Below are positions 57,305 to 64,000 of a stretch of 64,000 bases of DNA, piece by piece (the first letter of the stretch is position 1; each line of letters begins with the position of its first letter). The notes under the pieces are model-generated. The model was not told the DNA's origin. It did no database searches and saw nothing but the letters and a program-made list of their open reading frames with translations. The position numbers and the translations under genes were made by a program. Origin of the DNA: G963662675 sp963676845 (lineage in GTDB: Bacteria > Bacteroidota > Bacteroidia > Bacteroidales > Prolixibacteraceae); assembly GCA_963676845.2 (NCBI GenBank), contig CAXXKK010000006.1, positions 124,001-188,000 on the forward strand, read 5' to 3'.

Positions 57305-58681
57305 ATGAAGATACCTCAGGAATTAATTGAAAAATACAATGTGCCGGTTCCTCGCTACACCAGTTATCCTCCGGCTAATTTCTTTAAAGATGATTATAGC
57401 TCTGACGATTACCTGAAAGCAGTTGAAGAATCAAATGCAGATAAACCCGAAAATATTTCGCTATATTTTCACATCCCATTTTGCCCGCAATTGTGCTTGT
57501 ATTGTGGTTGTAATACACACATTACCAAAGATAAAAGCTTAATGCGTAAATATGTGGATGCTGTAAAAAAAGAGATTTCACTTATTCGTCCTTTACTGAA
57601 TAAAACCCGAAAAGTTTCTCAGGTACACTGGGGTGGTGGAACTCCTAATGCCTTACCTGTTGAAATGGTAGAGGAAATTATGGAGCTTGTTAACTCCGAG
57701 TTCCAGTTTATTGAAAAACCAGAGGTGGCAGTAGAATGTAATCCTGCTTATTTGGATGAAAAATATATTGAAAAACTGGTGTCTCTAGGATTTAATCGTA
57801 TAAGCATGGGCGTCCAAGACTTTGACACAAAAGTTTTAAACACGGTTAACCGTGAAATTCCTTCGATTTCTATTCCTGAATTGTATAAAATGATTAAGTC
57901 TCATGAAGGAATGACAGTCAATCTGGATTTAATATACGGACTTCCATACCAAACTGCCAACTCATTCTTAAAAGCTATTGAGCAGGTTCTTGATATTTCA
58001 CCAGAGCGTGTAGTAACATTCTCTTACGCACACGTTCCCTGGGTGAAAAAATCACAGAAGGCATTAGAAAAACATGGATTACCTGTGGCTGATGAAAAAG
58101 TGAAAATGTTTGAGAATGCCTGGGCAAAAATGGTAGGAGCTGGTTACATTCCAATTGGGCTTGACCACTATGCAAAACCAGAAGACGAGATGGCAAAAGC
58201 TTTAAAAACGCGCACACTTCATCGAAATTTTCAGGGGTATTGTACTCGTGAGACAACCGGACAGGTCTATGCGTTCGGCGTTACCGGAATTAGTCAATTG
58301 GAAAATGCATATGCTCAAAATGCGAGAACGGTGGATTCTTATATTTCAGCCATCGAAAAAAACGAAATAATAATTGAGAAAGGTTATTCTCTTAACAATA
58401 CTGAAAAAGTTATACGTCAGGTGATTAATGAGATCATGTGTAATCAATACTTATCATGGGCTAAAGTTGCTAATGATTTTAATATGTCAGCAGACGGTTT
58501 AAAGAAACTACTTAACTTTAATGCAGACTTGCTTGAACCATTTAAGGCAGATAACCTTTTGACTTACAATTCCGAAGAAATCGAAATATTTGACCAAGGC
58601 CGTTTCTTTTTAAGGAATATTGCCGCTTTATTTGATCTATATAAAGGCGATCCAAATAGAAAATTTTCAAAATCAGTTTAA
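57305..58681 (+). CDS. hemN: Oxygen-independent coproporphyrinogen III oxidase (radical SAM)
   Basis: Radical SAM enzyme converting coproporphyrinogen III to protoporphyrinogen IX without oxygen. 458 residues, full-length. The cluster motif FCPQLCLYCGC (CxxxCxxC) is at about residues 59-69 within YFHIPFCPQLCLYCGCNTHI. Other marks: VHWGGGTPNALP, ISMGVQDFD, NLDLIYGLPYQT, and the HemN_C domain with SYAHVPWVKK and GYCTRETTGQVYAFGVTGIS. It is the first gene of a heme cluster; hemG starts 2 nt after its stop. TTTTG at 57257-57261 and an AT-rich patch 18 nt on are a weak promoter candidate. Confidence 0.94.
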   Translation: MKIPQELIEKYNVPVPRYTSYPPANFFKDDYSSDDYLKAVEESNADKPENISLYFHIPFCPQLCLYCGCNTHITKDKSLMRKYVDAVKKEISLIRPLLNKTRKVSQVHWGGGTPNALPVEMVEEIMELVNSEFQFIEKPEVAVECNPAYLDEKYIEKLVSLGFNRISMGVQDFDTKVLNTVNREIPSISIPELYKMIKSHEGMTVNLDLIYGLPYQTANSFLKAIEQVLDISPERVVTFSYAHVPWVKKSQKALEKHGLPVADEKVKMFENAWAKMVGAGYIPIGLDHYAKPEDEMAKALKTRTLHRNFQGYCTRETTGQVYAFGVTGISQLENAYAQNARTVDSYISAIEKNEIIIEKGYSLNNTEKVIRQVINEIMCNQYLSWAKVANDFNMSADGLKKLLNFNADLLEPFKADNLLTYNSEEIEIFDQGRFFLRNIAALFDLYKGDPNRKFSKSV

Positions 58682-58682
58682 G

Positions 58683-60029
58683 ATGACAAAAGTAGCTGTT
58701 TTAGGTGCCGGACTAACCGGTTTAACCACCGCATATTATTTGAATAAAAGAGGTTTTGATGTTACCGTTTTTGAGAAAGCTGATAAGCCGGGAGGAGTTA
58801 TTCAGACAACTAAGCAAGATGGTTTTATATTTGAAGCAGGTCCGAATACAGGAGTAATTGGCCAACCTGAAGTAATGGAACTGATTGAAGATTTAGGTGA
58901 TTTGTGCAAGCTTGAAGTAGCTGATGAAGCTGCAAAATATCGTTGGATATGGAAAGGTGACCGTTGGCATACGATTCCTTCAGGTTTAATTGGTGGAATA
59001 AAAACACCTCTTTTTACTTTTCCAGATAAACTCCGTTTATTAGGTGAACCCTTCCGAAAACCAGGAACCAATCCAAATGAGACTCTGGCAAATCTGGTGC
59101 GCCGTCGTATGGGGGAGAGTTTCCTGAAATATGCAGTAGATCCTTTTATTTTAGGTATTTACTCGGGTGATCCCGAAAAATTAGTTCCCAAGTATGCACT
59201 GCCTAAATTATATAATATAGAACAAAATTATGGTAGCTTCATTGGTGGTGCTGTCAAGAAAGCAAAAGAACACAAAACAGAACGAGAAAAAAAAGCTACC
59301 CGTGAGGTTTTCTCTATTGAAGGAGGATTGTCAAACCTAATAACAGCACTGGTTAAGGAAATTGGCGAAGACCGTATAATCTTTAATGCTGAAGAGATAA
59401 GAGTATCTCAGGATGAATCCAAAGGTTATGAACTAAGCTTTAAAAATTCTGAAAAATATACGTTCGAAAAGGTCATTTCAACAATAGGCGGATATGCTTT
59501 AAGAGATACCTTTGATTTCCTCCCAGATAATCTGTTGAAAAAAGTAGAAGCACTTGAATATGCAAAAGTTATTCAGGTTGCTCTTGGATTCAAAAAATGG
59601 GAAGGAAGGGAATTAAAAGCCTTTGGAGGGTTAATTCCATTTCATGAAAACCGAAAAATATTAGGTGCTCTCTTTTTATCATCATTCCTAAAAAACCGTG
59701 CGCCAGAAGGAGGTGCTTTAATTTCAACTTTTTTAGGGGGAGTACGTAAACCTGAAATGGCTGATTTACCGGATAATGAGGTTTTACAGGTCGTTTCAGA
59801 TGAAATAAAATCAATGTTTGGGCTAACAAAATGGCAACCCGACTTGTTCAAAATAAATCGTTATCAGCATGCAATACCTCAATACGGGATTGAATCGGAA
59901 ACAAAGTTGAAAGCTATATCTGAGATGGAAAATTCCTTTCCTGGGATTATACTGGCAGGAAATATTAGAGATGGTATTGGTATGGCAGATCGTATTAAGC
60001 AAGGTAAAACAATTGCTGAGAGTATATAA
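58683..60029 (+). CDS. hemG: Protoporphyrinogen oxidase (HemG/HemY type, FAD)
   Basis: FAD enzyme that oxidises protoporphyrinogen IX (or coproporphyrinogen III) to the porphyrin. 448 residues from ATG 58683, which comes 2 nt after the hemN stop; the open frame reaches further left inside hemN, but this ATG gives the FAD motif at once (VAVLGAGLTGLTTAYYLNKR). Other marks: PGGVIQTTKQDGFIFEAGPN, LVRRRMGESFLKYAVDPF, and the C-terminal ILAGNIRDGIGMADRI, a variant of the usual GGV-DC-GIA-like end. Named hemG in Bacteroidota annotation although of the HemY fold. hemF follows after 48 nt. Confidence 0.92.
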   Translation: MTKVAVLGAGLTGLTTAYYLNKRGFDVTVFEKADKPGGVIQTTKQDGFIFEAGPNTGVIGQPEVMELIEDLGDLCKLEVADEAAKYRWIWKGDRWHTIPSGLIGGIKTPLFTFPDKLRLLGEPFRKPGTNPNETLANLVRRRMGESFLKYAVDPFILGIYSGDPEKLVPKYALPKLYNIEQNYGSFIGGAVKKAKEHKTEREKKATREVFSIEGGLSNLITALVKEIGEDRIIFNAEEIRVSQDESKGYELSFKNSEKYTFEKVISTIGGYALRDTFDFLPDNLLKKVEALEYAKVIQVALGFKKWEGRELKAFGGLIPFHENRKILGALFLSSFLKNRAPEGGALISTFLGGVRKPEMADLPDNEVLQVVSDEIKSMFGLTKWQPDLFKINRYQHAIPQYGIESETKLKAISEMENSFPGIILAGNIRDGIGMADRIKQGKTIAESI

Positions 60030-60077
60030 TGAGGGCTTTTTGTTGGTGTTTTATAGGTCCTCTGCAAAAAGGAGCTT

Positions 60078-60980
60078 ATGAGGGATCAACAAATCACAAA
60101 AACCTACAGGGAACTGCAACAGCAGATTTGTTCTCAATTGGAAAATGCTGATGGAAAATCAGCTTTTGTTACAGATTACTGGAAAAAAGAACTGGGACAC
60201 GGTTATACAATGGTTTTGCAAAATGGAAATGCGATTGAAAAAGCTGCAGTTAATTTTTCATCTGTTTCCGGATCTGTAACTAACAGCATGAAAGATTCAA
60301 TGAAGATCGTTGAAGGAAGCGAGTATTTTGCAACAGGCATTTCTTCTATTATTCATCCTAAAAATCCATTTGTGCCTATTACACATATGAACGTTCGCTA
60401 TTTTGAATTGAACACAGGGCTAGCATGGTTTGGAGGAGGTATTGACCTTACACCTCATTATATCAATAAGAAGGAAGCTTCCTGGTTTCATAAAGAGCTA
60501 AAAACGATCTGTGATTATTACGATTCGGATTTCTATCCCGTATTTAAGAGTTGGGCAGATAACTATTTCTATTTGTCGCATAGAGAAGAGACCCGTGGTA
60601 TTGGAGGTATCTTTTTTGATTATCAAACAGCATACGAAAATGAGAGTTTTGAAAAACTATTTGACTTTACCCGAAAAATAGCTGAAGCATACCCTCGCAT
60701 TTATATTGAATTGCTAACTAAAAATAGAAATACTGAGTTTACAGAAAAGGAGAAAAACTGGCAAAAACTACGAAGAGGCCGTTATGTGGAGTTTAACCTG
60801 ATGTATGACCATGGGACAAAATTTGGGATTGATTCAAATGGAAGAGTTGAGTCAATCTTTTTAAGTATGCCACCAATGGCAAATTGGGAATATAATTTTA
60901 CTCCAAAAACAGGTTCAAAAGAAGAAGAAACATTAAGTTTGTTAAAAAAGGATATTGATTGGATAAACATGAATTCATGA
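60078..60980 (+). CDS. hemF: Oxygen-dependent coproporphyrinogen III oxidase
   Basis: Uses O2 to decarboxylate coproporphyrinogen III. 300 residues, normal length. Signature blocks: FATGISSIIHPKNPFVPITH, NVRYFELNTGLAWFGGGIDL, EETRGIGGIFFDYQTAYE, and VEFNLMYDHGTKFGIDSNGR. The TGA stop overlaps the ATG of hemH by the ATGA motif (60977-60980), giving translational coupling. Having both this enzyme and HemN in one operon lets the cell make heme with or without oxygen, as expected for a facultative anaerobe. Confidence 0.94.
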   Translation: MRDQQITKTYRELQQQICSQLENADGKSAFVTDYWKKELGHGYTMVLQNGNAIEKAAVNFSSVSGSVTNSMKDSMKIVEGSEYFATGISSIIHPKNPFVPITHMNVRYFELNTGLAWFGGGIDLTPHYINKKEASWFHKELKTICDYYDSDFYPVFKSWADNYFYLSHREETRGIGGIFFDYQTAYENESFEKLFDFTRKIAEAYPRIYIELLTKNRNTEFTEKEKNWQKLRRGRYVEFNLMYDHGTKFGIDSNGRVESIFLSMPPMANWEYNFTPKTGSKEEETLSLLKKDIDWINMNS

Positions 60981-61996
60981 ACGACAACTCTAAACGAACA
61001 GCTGTTTTATTGGTTAATGTAGGAACTCCGGATGAACCTAAAAACCCTGCCGTTAGACGGTATTTGTTTCAGTTTTTAAATGATCGCCGGGTAATTGATC
61101 TTCCCTTAATTGCCCAAAAGTTGTTGGTGAATCTTATTATTGTACCCTTTCGTGCACCAAAATCAACCAAGCTTTATAAGTTGCTGTGGACAAAAGAAGG
61201 CTCTCCTTTAATTGTTAATGCTGAAAAAAACAGAATTAAGCTTCAGGATGCTTTAGGCTATGATTACAAGGTTTTTACAGCTATGCGCTATCAAAATCCT
61301 TCACTAAAAAAAGTATTGGAGCAAGTTCATGATGAACGATTTGGAAAACTTGTAGTGATACCAGTCTTTCCGCAATATGCATCTTCAACTGCGGGGACTA
61401 TTGCCCAATATGTGTCTAAAACAATCTCCAGATGGGAAGTTATTCCGGAAATGAGAATCATCAGCCAATTTTATGATCATCCCTTATTTATAAAAGCATT
61501 TACAGAACGAATAAAGTCATATGAACCAGAAAAGTGGGATCATATTATATTTTCATACCATGGGTTGCCCAACAGGCAGGTTGATAAAATTCATCCGGAA
61601 ATTAAATCAGTTTCCTGTAATTGCGAAGAATCTCTTCCTGCTCATGGAAAATATTGCTACAAAGCAACTTGTTATGAAACAACTCGCTTATTAGCTAATG
61701 CTTTGAACCTTAAAAAGGAAGACTATACAGTTGCTTTTCAATCGAGATTAACAAAGAACTGGCTTGAACCATTTACCGATGAGACCCTTTTAAAGCTCGC
61801 CAGGGAAGGAAAGAAGAGAGTTCTTATAGTTGCAGCTGCTTTTGTTGCTGATTGCCTTGAAACAATTGTTGAAATAGGTATTGAATATCAGAATTTTTTC
61901 ACTGAAAATGGAGGAGATAAAGTCCAATTGGTAGAAAGCTTGAACGATCATTCATTATGGATTGATACCTTAAAGTCATTAGTGGAAAATAAATAA
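60977..61996 (+). CDS. hemH: Ferrochelatase
   Basis: Inserts ferrous iron into protoporphyrin IX, the last step of heme b synthesis. 339 residues from ATG 60977, chosen for the ATGA overlap with hemF; an in-frame TTG at 60959 would add six residues. Marks: TAVLLVNVGTPDEPKNPAVR, YKVFTAMRYQNPSL, VVIPVFPQYASSTAGTIAQY, IIFSYHGLPNRQVDK (with the metal-binding His), AFQSRLTKNWLEPFTDETL and VAAAFVADCLETIVEIGIEY. Four Cys in the middle (SCNCEESLPAHGKYCYKATC) may bind a cluster or disulfides. End of the heme operon; the 20-bp-period TATCC array lies right after. Confidence 0.95.
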   Translation: MNDNSKRTAVLLVNVGTPDEPKNPAVRRYLFQFLNDRRVIDLPLIAQKLLVNLIIVPFRAPKSTKLYKLLWTKEGSPLIVNAEKNRIKLQDALGYDYKVFTAMRYQNPSLKKVLEQVHDERFGKLVVIPVFPQYASSTAGTIAQYVSKTISRWEVIPEMRIISQFYDHPLFIKAFTERIKSYEPEKWDHIIFSYHGLPNRQVDKIHPEIKSVSCNCEESLPAHGKYCYKATCYETTRLLANALNLKKEDYTVAFQSRLTKNWLEPFTDETLLKLAREGKKRVLIVAAAFVADCLETIVEIGIEYQNFFTENGGDKVQLVESLNDHSLWIDTLKSLVENK

Positions 61997-62010
61997 TCTT
62001 TTTGTGTAAA

Positions 62011-62110
62011 ATATCGGGATATTGACTCTCTATCCCATTTTAGCATCCCTATATCCAAGGATATGGTTTCAATATCTTATCATATCCCTGTCAAAAAAAC
62101 TCCTATAGAC
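62011..62110. repeat. Intergenic array of TATCC words, mostly 19-21-bp steps
   Basis: TATC starts at 62012, 62031, 62052, 62073 and 62083, then TATA at 62104: steps of 19, 21, 21, 10 and 21 bp. Most copies read TATCC or TATCCC, with the inverse GGATAT also present (62018, 62059). It lies in the 61997-62182 gap between hemH and the Nudix gene. Smaller and less regular than the arrays at 14.87 and 41.94 kb. Confidence 0.55.
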
Positions 62111-62182
62111 ACTGTAAAAAGTGGTGTTTCTGTCTATTCTAAAATGAAGAAAGAAGTGAATGATTATATGACAATCGTAATT

Positions 62183-62707
62183 TTATTCAATAAGCTTTTC
62201 AATAATTTTTTTCATTGAATAGGAGGGAAGTTCATCCATGCTTACCTCTTCAGGATAATAAAACTCAAAACCTGAGATGTCATCCATCGCAATCATGTTC
62301 TTTATAGAATCAACTTCAATTTTATAGGCTAAATCCAGTGTGAAAACAGATAATCCGGAATAGGGATATTCGTTGGGAAAAGATCCGAAATATTCCAGGT
62401 TCTTCGCTGTTACTCCCAGTTCTTCTTTTATCTCTCGAATTAATGCATGCTCTGCTGTTTCGCTATGATCAACAAAACCACCAGGGAGATCAAGCATCCC
62501 CTTGTGTGGTTCGATCGCTCTTCTCGTTAAAAGTAATTTACCTTCTTCATTAAATATTAAAGCAGCAACAGCAGCAGATGTGTTGAAATAATAGATGAAC
62601 GAGCAATCTTCACATTTCTTGGCTTTTTCATTAATTGGGTTGAATTTACTGGAGCCACATTTAGGACAATAGTTGAAAATTGAAATTGGATGTGAGTCTG
62701 AAAACAT
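62183..62707 (-). CDS. Nudix hydrolase with N-terminal zinc ribbon
   Basis: A 174-residue Nudix protein with a zinc ribbon in front (YCPKCGSSKFNP and KKCEDCSFIYYFN), as in NADH pyrophosphatase NudC-like proteins but without the longer NudC N-terminal domain. The Nudix box is full: GGFVDHSETAEHALIREIKE then ELGV, with the magnesium-binding Glu set. After it NLEYFGSFPNEYPYSGL is typical of Bacteroidota members. Substrate likely a nucleotide-linked diphosphate. It is convergent with hemH across the array and lies downstream of the YccF gene on the same strand. Confidence 0.88.
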   Translation of the reverse strand: MFSDSHPISIFNYCPKCGSSKFNPINEKAKKCEDCSFIYYFNTSAAVAALIFNEEGKLLLTRRAIEPHKGMLDLPGGFVDHSETAEHALIREIKEELGVTAKNLEYFGSFPNEYPYSGLSVFTLDLAYKIEVDSIKNMIAMDDISGFEFYYPEEVSMDELPSYSMKKIIEKLIE

Positions 62708-62748
62708 AGTCCTGATTTATATTTTTTACAGAAATAAATGTAATCATT

Positions 62749-63120
62749 TTATCCCATTACTGTCCGTCCAAATGGTGTTAAAGCCAAACTTGCCAGTTTA
62801 AAATGTTGTTTTGCAAATGGGATACCAATAATGGTTATCGCAAACAGAATTGCAAAAACTAAATGAGAAAGTGAAATCCAGATGCCACCGATCAAAATCC
62901 AAAGAATATTCATAATAGTTGATAAACATCCAGGTGCATAATCCATGTATTCAATACGTTTGCCAAATGGCCAAAGAGCCAGTCCTGCAAGCTTAAAGAC
63001 CTGAAGGCCAAAAGGAATTCCAACAATAGTTAAACAAAGTAATAAACCCGCAAAGATGTACTCCAAAAAAATTAAAAAGCCGCCAAAAACTATCCAGATA
63101 ATATTTCCTAATGTATTCAT
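62749..63120 (-). CDS. YccF domain-containing inner-membrane protein
   Basis: A 123-residue membrane protein of the YccF family (PF03733 type by recollection). Two tandem units are visible: LLLCLTIVGIPFGLQVFKLA followed by LALWPFGKRI, and ILFAITIIGIPFAKQHFKLA followed by LALTPFGRTV. Both have the GIPF turn and the PFG end. Function unknown. CAAATTTA at 63138-63145 is a minus-strand TAnnTTTG box, but the -33 partner is missing. The Nudix gene starts 41 nt downstream, so the two may be co-transcribed. Confidence 0.88.
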   Translation of the reverse strand: MNTLGNIIWIVFGGFLIFLEYIFAGLLLCLTIVGIPFGLQVFKLAGLALWPFGKRIEYMDYAPGCLSTIMNILWILIGGIWISLSHLVFAILFAITIIGIPFAKQHFKLASLALTPFGRTVMG

Positions 63121-63318
63121 GAGTTATATGTTTCAAGCAAATTTACTGAATGAATAATGAATAGATATCATTTTTCGGTAAACGATATTATTTGAAGGGT
63201 AACATGGATATGGAGCGTGTTTTTGATTAATGTATATTAAGATGTTTATCAAATATTCCTCAAAATTAAACAATAAAGACCTGTAGGTGTTTTATTTTTA
63301 AATTTTGGAGGGACGATT

Positions 63319-64000
63319 ATGAAAGTAAATGGATTTATACAAACAAATACAATTTCTAAAAAAGTAAATGGAAATACTTCATCTACTTGTTCAAATAATG
63401 GGAGTTCTGCAGAACTTATTGGAGATAATCATATTGCGACATCAATTGAGACACCAATGCGTGATGATGCTTTTGAATTAAGTGATGAAGAAAAGATGGA
63501 GATTATAGAAGATAAGTTTAAAGATATCATGCAAACTTTAGGCTTAGACTTGTCTGATGACAGTTTAAGTGGTACACCACACCGTGTCGCAAAAATGTAT
63601 GTACAGGAAATCTTCAATGGATTAAATCCCGTAAATAAACCTAAGATATCTGTCTTCGAGAATAAGTTTCAATATGGAGAAATGTTGGTTGAGAAAAACA
63701 TCAACTTAAATTCTACTTGTGAACATCACTTTCTACCAATAGTAGGGAAGGCTCATGTGGCTTATATGTCGAGTGGGCAAGTTATCGGACTTTCAAAAAT
63801 TAACCGCATTGTTGATTATTACGCCCGTCGACCACAGGTTCAGGAGAGGTTAACAGTTCAGATTGCAAATGAATTGAAGAAAATACTTAAAACAGAAGAT
63901 GTTGCTGTAATTATTGATGCCAAGCATATGTGTGTATCATCCAGAGGAATTGAAGATGAAAGTAGTTCTACTGTTACCGCAGAGTATGGAGGGGTTTTCA
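63319..64000 (+). CDS. folE: GTP cyclohydrolase I, 3' end cut by the window edge
   Basis: First enzyme of tetrahydrofolate (and other pterin) synthesis, converting GTP to dihydroneopterin triphosphate. The frame is open from ATG 63319 to the window end (227 codons) with no stop, so the gene continues to the right. The AGGAG at 63308-63312 is a good ribosome site. Marks: the zinc Cys-His motif NLNSTCEHHFLPIVGKAHVA (about residues 128-147), VIGLSKINRIVDYYARRPQV, KHMCVSSRGIEDESSST (second zinc Cys). The first 50 residues are an Asn/Ser/Thr-rich extension before the conserved core (SDDSLSGTPHRVAKMYVQEI). Only a few residues at the end are lacking. Confidence 0.93.
   Translation, partial: MKVNGFIQTNTISKKVNGNTSSTCSNNGSSAELIGDNHIATSIETPMRDDAFELSDEEKMEIIEDKFKDIMQTLGLDLSDDSLSGTPHRVAKMYVQEIFNGLNPVNKPKISVFENKFQYGEMLVEKNINLNSTCEHHFLPIVGKAHVAYMSSGQVIGLSKINRIVDYYARRPQVQERLTVQIANELKKILKTEDVAVIIDAKHMCVSSRGIEDESSSTVTAEYGGVF

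Noticed and set aside
1..64000. Prophage, integrative element or insertion sequence
   Set aside because: No transposase, integrase, phage structural or conjugation gene was recognised on either strand.

Overview
The window is a 64 kb piece of chromosome from an AT-rich member of the Bacteroidota. Signs are the many lipoproteins with short Bacteroidota-type lipoboxes, a TTTG-N19-TAnnTTTG promoter in front of a tRNA, the fused KorA with KorB, BatA-type membrane proteins, a TPR-repeat histidine kinase, gamma-carbonic anhydrase and a 1,103-residue SecA. A free-living, probably marine, facultatively anaerobic Marinilabiliales/Prolixibacteraceae-like organism is the best guess. That placement is inference from gene content and was not computed.

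Region 1 (1-14.8 kb) is an RND efflux locus: the 3' part of an adaptor gene, a small four-helix-bundle (IVP-type) gene between short inverted repeats, and a complete RND permease. Three 6-bladed beta-propeller lipoproteins follow, then a second RND permease and two more propeller lipoproteins. The gaps in the first 9 kb hold REP-like dispersed repeats. A sixth propeller gene lies at 19.4 kb and three more at 29.9-33.5 kb, nine in all. Five share a nearly constant C-terminal tail of about 50 residues, encoded by 3' ends that are much more alike than the rest of the genes.

Region 2 (about 11.5-28.7 kb) holds an M14 carboxypeptidase, a carboxypeptidase-regulatory-domain protein, a TPR histidine kinase, thioredoxin reductase, tRNA-Pro(GGG), a BatA-like protein, a PgpH-like HD phosphodiesterase and an NlpC/P60 protein. 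Nearly every gene here is broken by frameshifts that mostly disappear when one base is removed, often from a short homopolymer. Even the tRNA carries two extra bases. The simplest reading is a tract of insertion-type sequence errors rather than true pseudogenes.

Region 3 (29-64 kb) is clean and mostly housekeeping: a Nudix hydrolase, the second propeller cluster, a sugar nucleotidyltransferase with gamma-carbonic anhydrase, and 2-oxoacid:ferredoxin oxidoreductase (korAB). Next come a double-receiver/PEP-binding protein, a NifX-like protein, a pyridoxal kinase, a HAD phosphatase, an M16 peptidase, secA-lgt and a VWA membrane protein. A heme operon (hemN-hemG-hemF-hemH), a Nudix hydrolase, YccF and a partial folE end the window. 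SecA exports and Lgt lipidates proteins such as the lipoproteins encoded here.

The most unusual non-coding signals are three intergenic arrays (14.87-15.08, 41.94-42.13 and 62.01-62.11 kb). In each, a different short word (CCTTTTA, CTGCA, TATCC) recurs about every 20-21 bp, that is, every two turns of DNA. I know no described element with this architecture.
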